This document shows, in pieces, positions 1 to 8,447 of a stretch of DNA of 64,000 nucleotides. Position 1 is the first letter of the stretch; every line of letters starts with the position of its first letter. The DNA comes from CAJCJE01 sp035948315 (lineage in GTDB: Bacteria; Actinomycetota; Actinomycetes; Mycobacteriales; Pseudonocardiaceae), in assembly GCA_035948315.1 (NCBI GenBank), contig DASZJG010000089.1:248001-312000 (forward strand). The letters run 5' to 3'. The notes beneath the pieces were generated by a model that was not told the DNA's origin, did no database searches, and was given only the letters and a program-made list of their open reading frames with translations. Both the position numbers and the translations under genes were made by a program.

Positions 1-185
1 CCTTTCCCTGGCTGTTCTTCATCCCGGCCGGGTTCCTGGTGGTCACCGTGCTCGCGGTGAACCTGGTCGGCGACGGGCTGCGCGACGCGTTCGACCCGAA
101 TTCGACGCGTGGCGTGCGCCGCGCCGAGCGGCGCGAACTGCGGGCCGAGCGCAGGGCCGCGCGCGCCGAGGGGCGGGCCGCATGA
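1..185 (+). CDS. ABC transporter permease, C-terminal fragment (DppC/OppC-like)
   Basis: The reading frame is open from the window edge and ends at TGA 183-185. It begins with a hydrophobic last membrane segment (FFIPAGFLVVTVLAVNLVGD) followed by GLRDAFDP, the usual ending of DppC/OppC-type peptide permeases, and then an Arg/Ala-rich cytoplasmic tail of about 35 residues. It overlaps the ATPase gene by ATGA (182-185), so the two are translationally coupled. It would form part of the membrane channel of a peptide or nickel-type importer. The start lies outside the window. The family call rests on the tail motif and on the next two genes. Confidence 0.8.
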   Translation, partial: FPWLFFIPAGFLVVTVLAVNLVGDGLRDAFDPNSTRGVRRAERRELRAERRAARAEGRAA

Positions 186-2281
186 CCGACGCCATGACGG
201 GCGCTCCGCTGCTGACCGTGGACAACCTGGAGGTCAGCTTCCCCAGTGAGGCGGGCCGGGTGCGCGCGGTGCGCGGCGTGAGCTGGCGGCTGGACCAGGG
301 CGAGGTGCTCGGCATCGTCGGCGAGTCCGGGTCGGGCAAGTCGGTGTCGTCGCTGGCCATCATGGGTCTGCTGCCGGACCGGGCGCGGGTCTCCGGATCG
401 ATCCGGTTGCTCGGCCGGGAGCTGATCGGCCTGTCCGACAAGGAGTTCGCCACGATCCGGGGCAGTCGGGTCGCGATGGTGTTCCAGGACCCGATGTCCG
501 CGTTGACCCCGGTCTACCCGGTTGGCGACCAGATCGCCGAGGCGCTGCGCGCGCACGATCGCGGCCGCTCGGGTTCGTCGGCCCGCAACCGCGCGGTGGA
601 ACTGCTCGACCTGGTCGGCATACCGAACGCGGCCAACGCGGCCAGGGCGTTCCCGCACGAGTTCTCCGGCGGGATGCGGCAGCGTGTGGTGATCGCCATC
701 GCGATCGCGGGTGACCCGGACCTGATCATCGCCGACGAGCCGACCACCGCACTGGACGTGACCGTGCAGGCGCAGGTGCTGGACGTGCTGGCGACGGCGC
801 GGGAGGTGACCGGCGCCGGAATCGTGCTGATCACCCACGACCTCGGGGTGGTCGCCGGCTTCGCCGACCGGCTGATGGTGATGTACGCGGGGCGTGCGGT
901 GGAAACCGGTGCGGTGCACGAGGTCTACGCCCGGCCGCGCATGCCCTACACGCTCGGCCTGCTCGGCTCGGTGCCCCGACTCGACGACGACCGGCACCGG
1001 CCGCTGGTGCCGATCGCAGGCCGCCCACCGTCGCTTGTGGACCTTCCAGGCGGGTGCCCGTTCGCGCCGCGCTGTCCGTTGGCGATCGAGGACTGCCGCA
1101 CCTCGGAACCACCCCTGCTGACCGTCGGCGAGAACCGTGCGGCGGCCTGTATCCGGGCCGACGAGGTGGCCGCGGCACAGGCCGGCGCCGAGGACGTCGC
1201 CACGCTGGCCGGGCGGATCTACGCTGCCGAAACGCCGAGCGAGCGCGTCGCGCCGGAGGTCAAGCCGAGGGCGGAGCGCGACATCGTGCTGGACGTGCGC
1301 GGGCTGGCCAAGTACTTCCCGATCACCAAGGGCGTGTTCCGGCGCCAGGTTGGCGAGGTGCGCGCGGTCGACGGGGTGGACCTGGACATCGTCACCGGCG
1401 AGACGCTCGGCCTGGTCGGCGAGTCCGGCTGTGGCAAGACCACCACGCTGTTGCAGATCCTCGAACTGGCCACGCCGGAGCAGGGTTCGATCCGGCTGTT
1501 CGGCGAAGACGTCGCCGAGTTGGACCGGGCGGGTCGCAAACGCTTGCGGCGCAACATTCAGGTCGTCTTCCAGGACCCGATCGCCTCGCTCGACCCGAGG
1601 ATGCCGATCAGCGACATCATCGCCGAACCGTTGCGCCTGCACGATCTGCCGGCGCAACGCGTGCGGGCGCGGGTCACCGAACTGCTCGAACTCGTCGGCA
1701 TGAGCCCGGAACATGCGGTTCGCTACCCGAGCGAGTTCTCCGGCGGCCAGCGGCAGCGGGTCGGCATCGCACGCGCACTGGCCCTGGAGCCGAAGTTCGT
1801 CGTGCTCGACGAACCCGTGTCCGCGCTGGACGTGTCCGTGCAGGCGGGCGTGCTCAACCTGCTCGCCGACCTGCGTGAGCGGCTCGGCCTGTCCTACCTG
1901 TTCGTCTCGCACGACCTCTCGGTCATCCGGCACGTCGCCGACCGGATCGCCGTCATGTACCTGGGTCGGATCGTGGAGATCGGCGCCGCCGAGGAACTGC
2001 TCACCGCGGCGGCCCACCCGTACACGCAGGCGCTGCTGTCCGCGGTGCCCATCCCGGACCCGGTCGCGGAGCGGGCCCGGGACCGGATCGTGCTGGTCGG
2101 CGACCGGCCCGACCCGGCGCGGCCACCGTCGGGCTGCCGGTTCCGGACCCGCTGCTTCACCTACGCGGCGCTGACCGAGGCGGACCGGCAGCGGTGCGCC
2201 GATGTCGTCCCCGAACTGCGCGAACAGGGCCAGGACCACCGGGTGGCCTGCCACTACCCGAAGGTGCGCGCGGCCATCTGA
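182..2281 (+). CDS. Fused dual ATPase of a peptide ABC transporter (DppD-DppF fusion)
   Basis: A 699-aa cytoplasmic ATPase powering oligopeptide uptake. It carries two complete ABC domains. Domain one has Walker A GESGSGKS (47-54), signature FSGGMRQR (161-168) and Walker B LIIADEP (181-187). Domain two has Walker A GESGCGKT (413-420), signature FSGGQRQR (519-526) and Walker B FVVLDEP (529-535). Each is followed by a Cys-rich oligopeptide-transporter C-terminal extension (GCPFAPRCPL near 291; GCRFRTRCF near 651). In many bacteria these are two separate subunits (DppD and DppF); here one polypeptide supplies both. The upstream gene is the permease and the downstream gene the binding lipoprotein. 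The substrate cannot be told from the ATPase. Confidence 0.95.
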   Translation: MTDAMTGAPLLTVDNLEVSFPSEAGRVRAVRGVSWRLDQGEVLGIVGESGSGKSVSSLAIMGLLPDRARVSGSIRLLGRELIGLSDKEFATIRGSRVAMVFQDPMSALTPVYPVGDQIAEALRAHDRGRSGSSARNRAVELLDLVGIPNAANAARAFPHEFSGGMRQRVVIAIAIAGDPDLIIADEPTTALDVTVQAQVLDVLATAREVTGAGIVLITHDLGVVAGFADRLMVMYAGRAVETGAVHEVYARPRMPYTLGLLGSVPRLDDDRHRPLVPIAGRPPSLVDLPGGCPFAPRCPLAIEDCRTSEPPLLTVGENRAAACIRADEVAAAQAGAEDVATLAGRIYAAETPSERVAPEVKPRAERDIVLDVRGLAKYFPITKGVFRRQVGEVRAVDGVDLDIVTGETLGLVGESGCGKTTTLLQILELATPEQGSIRLFGEDVAELDRAGRKRLRRNIQVVFQDPIASLDPRMPISDIIAEPLRLHDLPAQRVRARVTELLELVGMSPEHAVRYPSEFSGGQRQRVGIARALALEPKFVVLDEPVSALDVSVQAGVLNLLADLRERLGLSYLFVSHDLSVIRHVADRIAVMYLGRIVEIGAAEELLTAAAHPYTQALLSAVPIPDPVAERARDRIVLVGDRPDPARPPSGCRFRTRCFTYAALTEADRQRCADVVPELREQGQDHRVACHYPKVRAAI

Positions 2282-2335
2282 GCGGTTGCCGCGTCGAGAG
2301 AACGTCGAGAGATCGTCGAGAGGGAGGAGCCCACC

Positions 2336-4048
2336 ATGGGCGGGAGAAGGTTGTTGACCACTGCCGGGCTGATCGGCAGCGCGCTCGCGGTCACGCTGGC
2401 GCTGGCCGGCTGTGGGGGCGGTGGGTCGGCCGCGGACCAGTTGCACAACAGCAACCAGTTGGCGCACAAGGCCGAGGACATCAATCCCCGGCCCGCATCG
2501 ACGCTGGTGGACGGCAACTTCGTCTGGCCGCTCGACAGGTGGGAGCCGAACTGGAACTTCAACCAGGTCGACGGTACCAACGAGGACGAGCCGGACGTCT
2601 ACGGCGCGTACCTGCCCAGCTTCTTCACCGTCCAGCCGGACACCAGCGCGGTCATCAACCACGACTACCTCACCTCGGCCACGGTCACCTCGACGAGCCC
2701 GCAGGTCATCACCTACGACATCAACCCGAAAGCCAAATGGTCGAACGGCGACCCGCTGATCTGGTCGGACCTCAAGACCCAGTGGGAGGCGCTCAACGGC
2801 AGCAATTCGGCCTACGAGGTCAACCAGTCGACCGGCTACTCGGACATCGCCTCGATCACCGAGGGCACCAGTCCGACCCAGGCGGTCGTCACCTTCAAGC
2901 AGCCCTTCGCCGAGTGGCAGTACCTGTTCAGCCGCAACTCGCCGCTCTACCCGCCCTCGGTGAACGCGACACCCGACGCCTTCAACAAGTCCCTGCTCAA
3001 CGGTCCGTCCACGATCAGCGCGGGCCCGTTCATCGTGACGTCCATCGATAAGGACAAGGGCACCGTCGTCGAGAGCCGCAATCCCAGTTGGTGGGGAACA
3101 AAGCCGGTGCTGTCGAAGATCATTTTCCAGGTGGTGCCCAGGGAGAACCGCGCGGACGCAATGGCCAACGGTGAGATCACGCAGACTCCGCTGTTCGCTG
3201 ACCCGAGCCTCTACAAGCGCGCGCAGACCATGGCGAACGTGGCGATCCGCGAATCGATCGCCGAGAACTTCAACGACTACTGCCTCAACGGACGCCCCGG
3301 CGCGCCCATGTCCGACCTGAACCTGCGAAAGGCGCTGGTCACCGGCATCAATGGGGACGAGTTCACCAAGGCCGTCATCGGCACCATCGAACCGAACCCG
3401 GTCCCGGTCGGCAACCATCTCTACCTGCCGGGCACCAAGTACCACGCCGACCACGGCAGCGTGACCGCCTATGACCTGACCAAGGCGAAGCAGGAACTGG
3501 ACGCGGACGGCTGGAAACTGGCGCCGGGCAAGCAGTACCGCACCAAGAGCGGCCAGGAACTCGATCTGTCCCTTTTGGACACAACGGACGACCAGGACCC
3601 GACCGACGCCGAGGTCAACAAGCTGATGATCAACCAGTTCGCGCAGCTCGGCGCCAAGGCGACGCTGAACGCGGTGCCGACCGCCCAGTACCAGGGTCTG
3701 GTCGACAAGGGGACGTGGGACGTCACCAGCTGCGGCTGGATCTCCTCCGCGTTCCCGATCAGCACCATGCAGACGAACTACTACCTCGACCCGAACAACA
3801 TGGGCCAGAACTTCGGCCAGATCGGCAGCACCGCGATCAACAGCCTGTTCAACCAGGCCAACCAGACGCTCGACCCGGACAAGCGCGCGCAGATCGGCAA
3901 CCAGATCGATCAGGACATCTGGGACCTCGCGCAGGACATCGTGACGTTCCAGTCGCCGGGGGTGCGGTTGGTGAACAAGAACGTCGCCAACTTCGGCGCG
4001 TTCGGCTTCGCCGACATCGACTACACCGCGATCGGGTTCATCAAGTAG
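2336..4048 (+). CDS. Family 5 solute-binding lipoprotein of peptide ABC transporter
   Basis: A 570-aa extracytoplasmic binding protein that would deliver peptides or a related ligand to the upstream transporter. The N-terminus is a lipoprotein signal: charged GRR, hydrophobic core, lipobox LAGC with Cys26 as the lipidation site. The body resembles SBP_bac_5 proteins, for example ISTMQTNYYLDPNNMGQNF near the C-terminal third and a terminal VNKNVANFGAFG. A GGAGGAG ribosome binding site lies just before ATG 2336, 54 bp after the ATPase gene. Placing the binding protein last in the operon is common in actinobacteria. The ligand is unknown. Confidence 0.92.
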   Translation: MGGRRLLTTAGLIGSALAVTLALAGCGGGGSAADQLHNSNQLAHKAEDINPRPASTLVDGNFVWPLDRWEPNWNFNQVDGTNEDEPDVYGAYLPSFFTVQPDTSAVINHDYLTSATVTSTSPQVITYDINPKAKWSNGDPLIWSDLKTQWEALNGSNSAYEVNQSTGYSDIASITEGTSPTQAVVTFKQPFAEWQYLFSRNSPLYPPSVNATPDAFNKSLLNGPSTISAGPFIVTSIDKDKGTVVESRNPSWWGTKPVLSKIIFQVVPRENRADAMANGEITQTPLFADPSLYKRAQTMANVAIRESIAENFNDYCLNGRPGAPMSDLNLRKALVTGINGDEFTKAVIGTIEPNPVPVGNHLYLPGTKYHADHGSVTAYDLTKAKQELDADGWKLAPGKQYRTKSGQELDLSLLDTTDDQDPTDAEVNKLMINQFAQLGAKATLNAVPTAQYQGLVDKGTWDVTSCGWISSAFPISTMQTNYYLDPNNMGQNFGQIGSTAINSLFNQANQTLDPDKRAQIGNQIDQDIWDLAQDIVTFQSPGVRLVNKNVANFGAFGFADIDYTAIGFIK

Positions 4049-5022
4049 TGAGCACGGCAGCGACCTCGGCCGGGCGGCGCGCCTCCGCGCCCGCCCGGCC
4101 AAGGCTGCCCCGCGCCGTCCAATACGCCGCGCTCACGTCCGTGACCGTGATCGCCGTGTGTGCGGTCATCGGCGTGCTCTCCGCACTGTCCTATCAGGAC
4201 GCAACAGTCCACCTGGCCGCACTGACAGCCCGATCAATAGGCCAGGTGACCGGCAGCACCGGCAGCTCGGTCGACATAACCTGGAAAACCCCAGCAGCCC
4301 AACAACCCCACGCCGTGGTCCCGTTGGCCGGCACCGCGCCGCCGGTCGGCACCCGAACCGAGATCGCCTACGACCCGGCCGATCCGGCCGACGCGATCAT
4401 TCCCGGCGCCCGCCTGCTGGCCGACGCCGACCAGGGCCGCAGCGGCCTGATCTTCGCCGCGCTCGTCGCCCTGCTGGTCTTCGCCATCGACCTGGTCCGG
4501 CTGCTCCGCCGCGTCCGACTGCACCGCAGGCCGGGCCGTCCGCTGACCGTCCGCCGCATCCGCGTGCAGCGCAGGCTGCTCTCCCGCACCTGGCTGGAAA
4601 CCGAGCCGGCACCGGGCACCCGGCAGCGCTGGATCCCGGTCTACTACGACCCCGTGCTCGCCGAACTCCCGTCGCCGGTCGAGGTCACCGTGCACGGCGA
4701 CCCGCGCCTGGACCGCCTGCTCGCCATCGAGGCGAACGGCGTCCGGATCTACCCAGCAGGCCGCGTCACCGCCCACGAACCACCCGGCCGGCGCACCGAC
4801 AGCCCCAGCCACCCGGACGAGCACGCCATCGCCCGCGCCCGCACGGCCGGCATCGCCCGCCAACTCCGCGTCGACGCCGCCCTGACCGTCCCCGCGCCGA
4901 TGCTCGGCCTGTGCTGGGCCTACCTAGACCAGGGCGGCGTACCCAGCTGGCTCGGCGCGACGGCCCTCTGCGCGTCCCTCGGCCTCTGGCTGGCAGCCAT
5001 TCGCGGCTCTGACCCCACCTGA
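4048..5022 (+). CDS. Membrane protein of unknown function, DUF3592-like
   Basis: A 324-aa protein starting at GTG 4048, which shares one base with the TAG of the binding-protein gene. This start gives a basic N-terminus before the first membrane segment (near residues 25-48); the longer open frame reads back into the upstream gene. Further membrane segments are LIFAALVALLVFAIDLVRLL and a C-terminal pair. Between the first two lies an extracytoplasmic beta-rich stretch with VGTRTEIAYDPADPADA, reminiscent of DUF3592 and of the smaller protein at 23798. No enzymatic motif is visible. It may be co-transcribed with the transporter; a functional link is not shown. Confidence 0.7.
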   Translation: MSTAATSAGRRASAPARPRLPRAVQYAALTSVTVIAVCAVIGVLSALSYQDATVHLAALTARSIGQVTGSTGSSVDITWKTPAAQQPHAVVPLAGTAPPVGTRTEIAYDPADPADAIIPGARLLADADQGRSGLIFAALVALLVFAIDLVRLLRRVRLHRRPGRPLTVRRIRVQRRLLSRTWLETEPAPGTRQRWIPVYYDPVLAELPSPVEVTVHGDPRLDRLLAIEANGVRIYPAGRVTAHEPPGRRTDSPSHPDEHAIARARTAGIARQLRVDAALTVPAPMLGLCWAYLDQGGVPSWLGATALCASLGLWLAAIRGSDPT

Positions 5023-5141
5023 ACAGGTATTTGTCTCGTTTTGTCGGCGTGATCCGCTACGTTGCGCTTATGACCAATGCAGCGGCTGTTGCCGTCGTTG
5101 CGACCGCTGAAAATGTCAGGTCGGTCGGTTACCGTGTCAAT

Positions 5142-5489
5142 GTGACAGCTGAGCCCGTCCAGCCGTTCTTCACTCCGGCGCAGATCCTGCCGCCGGAGCT
5201 GAGCCCTACGGCTATTCGGGACGCGCTGATCGACGAGGAGCGTGAAGAGTTTCTGCGGGCCTACCACGAGGCGATCGCCGAGGCGGACCGCACGATCGAT
5301 CTCACCCGAGTGCTTGAAGTCCTCACGAACTATCAGCGAATCGCATGGCTGACCAAGCACCAGGGCGTGGAAGTCCACCGCCGCATGCTCGACCAGGTCG
5401 CTCATGCTCAGCGGACAGGCGAAGCTCCTCCGGGAAGTGTCGGCGCGGCCGAGATGCGGGCGCTGCTGCGGAAGCGGCTGGCGCGGTAG
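5142..5489 (+). CDS. DUF6247-like protein, candidate antitoxin
   Basis: A 115-aa acidic helical protein from GTG 5142. The frame extends upstream to 5031, but the residues before VTAEPVQPFF look non-coding and related proteins, from memory, begin near this point. The core ILPPELSPTAIRDALIDEER and the later helical stretch RTIDLTRVLEVLTNYQRIAW match what I recall of DUF6247, a family found in actinobacteria beside small toxin-like genes. Its TAG is directly followed by the GTG of the next gene with no gap, which implies coupled translation and a matched pair. The antitoxin role is inferred from size, acidity and this arrangement, not from a DNA-binding motif. Confidence 0.6.
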   Translation: MTAEPVQPFFTPAQILPPELSPTAIRDALIDEEREEFLRAYHEAIAEADRTIDLTRVLEVLTNYQRIAWLTKHQGVEVHRRMLDQVAHAQRTGEAPPGSVGAAEMRALLRKRLAR

Positions 5490-5750
5490 GTGTACGAGGT
5501 CATCCTGTACGAGGATGCCCAGGACCAGGCCAAGGCTTTGCCGGATGACGCGTTGCTGTCTTATTTCGATGCGTTGGACGTCCTTGAGTTGGTCCCGGAG
5601 AACGGGCTCCTCTACAACAACGAGAAACCTGACGGGTTGCGTGAGCTGCTGTTCGGTGGCAGCAAGCAGGGCAAGATCACGTATCTGTGGCCGCGGCGCT
5701 GGCAGGAGGTGCATATCGTCGCGGTGACGTGGCTGGATCTGTCGGGATAG
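5490..5750 (+). CDS. Small protein, RelE/ParE-like toxin candidate
   Basis: An 86-aa protein starting with GTG directly after the preceding stop codon. It starts MYEVILYEDAQDQAKALP and contains LRELLFGGSKQGKITYLWPR and EVHIVAVTWLD near the C-terminus. That layout (beta hairpin, helix, then strands with L-R-L and a late K/R-rich turn) is typical of the RelE/ParE/HigB fold, which cuts ribosome-bound mRNA or blocks gyrase. I cannot assign catalytic residues. Together with the 5142 gene it forms a probable type II toxin-antitoxin module with the antitoxin first. An alternative is a non-toxic pair of conserved small proteins. Confidence 0.6.
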   Translation: MYEVILYEDAQDQAKALPDDALLSYFDALDVLELVPENGLLYNNEKPDGLRELLFGGSKQGKITYLWPRRWQEVHIVAVTWLDLSG

Positions 5751-5806
5751 CCGCACTGGTGGGCGTGAGCGCGGCCACGTGGGGGCGACCTGCGAGACTG
5801 GGGGCC

Positions 5807-7129
5807 GTGACGGCCAACGAAGCGAATACCAGCCGGTCGCGGGAGCTGTTCGAGCGGGCCGCGGTGGCCACGCCTGGTGGGGTGAACTCGCCGGTTCGCG
5901 CGTTCCAATCGGTCGGGGGGACGCCCCGGTTCATGGCGAGCGGCAGTGGTCCGTATCTCACCGACGCGGACGGCAACACCTATGTCGACCTGGTCAGTTC
6001 CTGGGGGCCGATGATCCTCGGCCACGCGCATCCCGCGGTCGTCGAGGCGACGCAGCGCGCTGCGGCGCGCGGATTGTCGTTCGGGACGCCGACCGAGGGT
6101 GAGATCGAGCTCGCCGAGGAGATCATCTCTCGGGTTCGGCCGGTGGAGCAGGTGCGGCTGGTCAACTCGGGCACCGAGGCGACCATGAGCGCGATCCGGT
6201 TGGCCCGTGGGTTCACCGGGCGGAGCCGGATCATCAAGTTCGCCGGCTGCTATCACGGCCATGTGGACGCGCTGCTTGCCGACGCCGGGTCCGGAGTGGC
6301 CACGCTGGGCCTGCCGACCTCGCCGGGGGTGACCGGCGCGCAGGCGGCCGACACGATCGTGCTGCCCTACAACGACGTGGCCGCGGTGCGCGCGGCGTTC
6401 GCGGCCGATCCGGACGGGATCGCGGCGATCATCACCGAGGCGGCGGCCGGCAACATGGGCGCGGTGCCGCCCCGGCCCGGGTTCAACGCCGCGCTGCGGG
6501 AGATCGCGCACGAGCACGGCGCGCTGCTGATCATGGACGAGGTGATGACCGGGTTCCGGGTCGCGTCCGCCGGTTGGTACGGCCTGGAGGGCGTCGAGGG
6601 CGACCTGTACACCTTCGGCAAGGTCATGTCGGGTGGACTGCCGGCCGCCGCTTTCGGCGGGCGGGTCGACGTGATGAGCAGGCTGGCCCCGATCGGGCCG
6701 GTGTACCAGGCGGGCACGCTGTCCGGGAATCCGGTCGCGGTCGCCGCCGGGCTGACCGCGCTGCGGCATGCGGACACCGAGGTCTACCGGCTGCTCGACG
6801 CGAACGCGCGCAGGCTGGCCGAGACCTTCGACAAGGCGCTGACCGAGGCGGGCGTGCCGCATCACGTGCAGCTCGCCGGCAACCTGCTGACCGTGTTCTT
6901 CACCGAGAACGGACAGGTCTTCGACTACGCACAGGCCAGGGCGACTCAGACCTGGCGGTATCCGGCGTTCTTCCACGCGCTGCTCGAACACGGCGTCTAC
7001 GGACCGCCGAGTGCGTACGAGGCGTGGTTCGTGAACGCGGCCATGGACGAGGCGGCCTTCGAGATCATCGAGGCGGCGGTGCCGTTCGCGGCTGCCGCGG
7101 CCGCGAACGCTGAGCAGGTGGTGGGATGA
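5807..7129 (+). CDS. hemL: Glutamate-1-semialdehyde 2,1-aminomutase
   Basis: A 440-aa PLP enzyme that converts glutamate-1-semialdehyde to 5-aminolevulinate, the C5-route precursor of haem and other tetrapyrroles. It shows the family start RSRELFERAAVATPGGVNSP, the cofactor-binding NSGTEATMSAIRLAR, LLIMDEVMTGFR (Asp244) and the Schiff-base lysine in TFGKVMSGGLPAA (Lys272). GTG 5807 gives the normal family length; the open frame extends 40 codons further with no homology. It overlaps the following phosphatase gene by ATGA. In actinobacteria it commonly heads the cytochrome c maturation cluster, as here, so haem supply and cytochrome c assembly may be co-expressed. Confidence 0.97.
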   Translation: MTANEANTSRSRELFERAAVATPGGVNSPVRAFQSVGGTPRFMASGSGPYLTDADGNTYVDLVSSWGPMILGHAHPAVVEATQRAAARGLSFGTPTEGEIELAEEIISRVRPVEQVRLVNSGTEATMSAIRLARGFTGRSRIIKFAGCYHGHVDALLADAGSGVATLGLPTSPGVTGAQAADTIVLPYNDVAAVRAAFAADPDGIAAIITEAAAGNMGAVPPRPGFNAALREIAHEHGALLIMDEVMTGFRVASAGWYGLEGVEGDLYTFGKVMSGGLPAAAFGGRVDVMSRLAPIGPVYQAGTLSGNPVAVAAGLTALRHADTEVYRLLDANARRLAETFDKALTEAGVPHHVQLAGNLLTVFFTENGQVFDYAQARATQTWRYPAFFHALLEHGVYGPPSAYEAWFVNAAMDEAAFEIIEAAVPFAAAAAANAEQVVG

Positions 7130-7767
7130 GCAACAGTCCGAACCGGACGATCGTGCACCTGGTCCGGCACGGTGAGGTGCACAATCCGGATGGCGTGCTG
7201 TACGGGCGGCTGCCCGGCTTCCACCTGTCCACCCGGGGCGAGCAGCAGGCCATCATCGTGGCCGAGTTCCTCGCCGACCGGGACATCGTGCACGTCGCGC
7301 ACTCGCCGTTGCAGCGCGCCGAGCAGACCGCCGCGCCGACGGCCGCGTCGCACCGGCTGGACCCGGTGATCGACGACCGGCTGATCGAGGCGGGCAACCT
7401 GTTCGAGGGCAGCAAGGTGTCGGTGGGCGACGGCGCGCTGCGCGACCCGCGCAACTGGCCGAAGCTGCGCGACCCGTTCACGCCGTCCTGGGGCGAGGCG
7501 TACCTGACCATCGCGCACCGGGTGCTCGCCGCCGTGCACCGGGCGCGCACGATCGCGGCCGGGCACGAGGCGGTGTGCGTGTCGCACCAGCTGCCGATCT
7601 GGACGTTCCGGCTGTTCATGGAGGGCAAGCGGCTCTGGCACGACCCGCGCAGGCGGCAGTGCGCACTGGCCTCCATCACCAGCTTCGAGTTCGACGCCGA
7701 GCGGTTGGTCGGCATCACCTACCGCGATCCGGTCGCGTCGACGAACGCGCGGGTGACCGGGCGATGA
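7126..7767 (+). CDS. Histidine phosphatase family protein
   Basis: A 213-aa cytoplasmic protein of the phosphoglycerate mutase-like (branch 1) histidine phosphatase superfamily. The catalytic RHG is at residues 14-16 (IVHLVRHGEVHNPDG), and other conserved parts are LSTRGEQQA, SPLQRAEQTA and CVSHQLPI, which supplies the second catalytic His. The substrate is not predictable. It overlaps hemL (ATGA) and the thioredoxin-like gene (ATGA), so it belongs to the hemL-ccs operon. The same position is held by Rv0525 in M. tuberculosis, as I recall. A role in haem or cytochrome assembly is possible but unproven. Confidence 0.9.
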   Translation: MSNSPNRTIVHLVRHGEVHNPDGVLYGRLPGFHLSTRGEQQAIIVAEFLADRDIVHVAHSPLQRAEQTAAPTAASHRLDPVIDDRLIEAGNLFEGSKVSVGDGALRDPRNWPKLRDPFTPSWGEAYLTIAHRVLAAVHRARTIAAGHEAVCVSHQLPIWTFRLFMEGKRLWHDPRRRQCALASITSFEFDAERLVGITYRDPVASTNARVTGR

Positions 7768-8351
7768 GGCGATGGGCGATCCTGCCCGCGCTGGCCCTGG
7801 CCGCGCTGGCGCTCGCCGGCTGCGGCGCGGGGAAGAACGCGGTCAACACCGACGCGGACTACAACTTCGTCTCGCCCGGTGGCCAGTTCGAGTTCTTCTA
7901 CGACTCGGCGCAGCGCAAACCGCTGCAGGACCTGGCCGGGACGAGCCTGCAACAGCCGAACCAGCAGATCGCCATCTCCAGCTTCCCGAACAAGGTCGTC
8001 GTGCTGAACATCTGGGGTGCGTGGTGCGCGAACTGCCGCGCCGAGGCGCCGGAGCTGCAACAGGTCTACGGCCAGACCAAGAGCATGGGCGTGCAGTTGC
8101 TGGGCATCGACTTCAAGGACCAGAGCCGCAACGCCGCCCTGGACTTCATGAACGACTACCAGATGAACTATCCGTCCATTTACGACTTCGCCGGCCGGAC
8201 CCTGTTGGAGTTGAACAACTTCCCGCGCAGTTCCGTGCCGACCACGATCGTGCTGGACCGCGAGCACCGGGTCGCCGCCGTGTACCTGGAGCAGGTGAAC
8301 GCGGCCAAGCTGCTGCCGGAGATCACCAAGGTCGCCGAGGAGAAGGCCTGA
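7764..8351 (+). CDS. ResA/TlpA-like thioredoxin lipoprotein for cytochrome c maturation
   Basis: A 195-aa extracytoplasmic thiol-disulfide oxidoreductase. It has a lipoprotein signal with lipobox LAGC (Cys20) and the thioredoxin active site WCANC (Cys88, Cys91) within NIWGAWCANCRAEAPELQ. ATG 7764 overlaps the phosphatase stop. ResA-type proteins reduce the haem-binding cysteines of apocytochrome c, using electrons passed across the membrane by CcdA, which is the next gene. The usual cis-proline loop is visible as SSVPTTIVLDREHRV. Assignment to cytochrome c maturation rests on the neighbours CcdA, ResB and CcsB; TlpA-like proteins elsewhere have other targets. Confidence 0.92.
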   Translation: MRRWAILPALALAALALAGCGAGKNAVNTDADYNFVSPGGQFEFFYDSAQRKPLQDLAGTSLQQPNQQIAISSFPNKVVVLNIWGAWCANCRAEAPELQQVYGQTKSMGVQLLGIDFKDQSRNAALDFMNDYQMNYPSIYDFAGRTLLELNNFPRSSVPTTIVLDREHRVAAVYLEQVNAAKLLPEITKVAEEKA

Positions 8352-8447
8352 CGTTCTGGTGACCTGGGAAATGCTGTGCTGTGATCCGGACCGCGACCGG
8401 GCATACCGGTGGCGAGCTGCTGGATCGCCCTACCTACCCTCGATCTC

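Noticed and set aside
4234..4863. Minus-strand open frame of 209 codons opposite the DUF3592-like gene
   Set aside because: Gly/Ala/Asp-rich translation without a domain; the plus strand has clear membrane helices and a coupled start.
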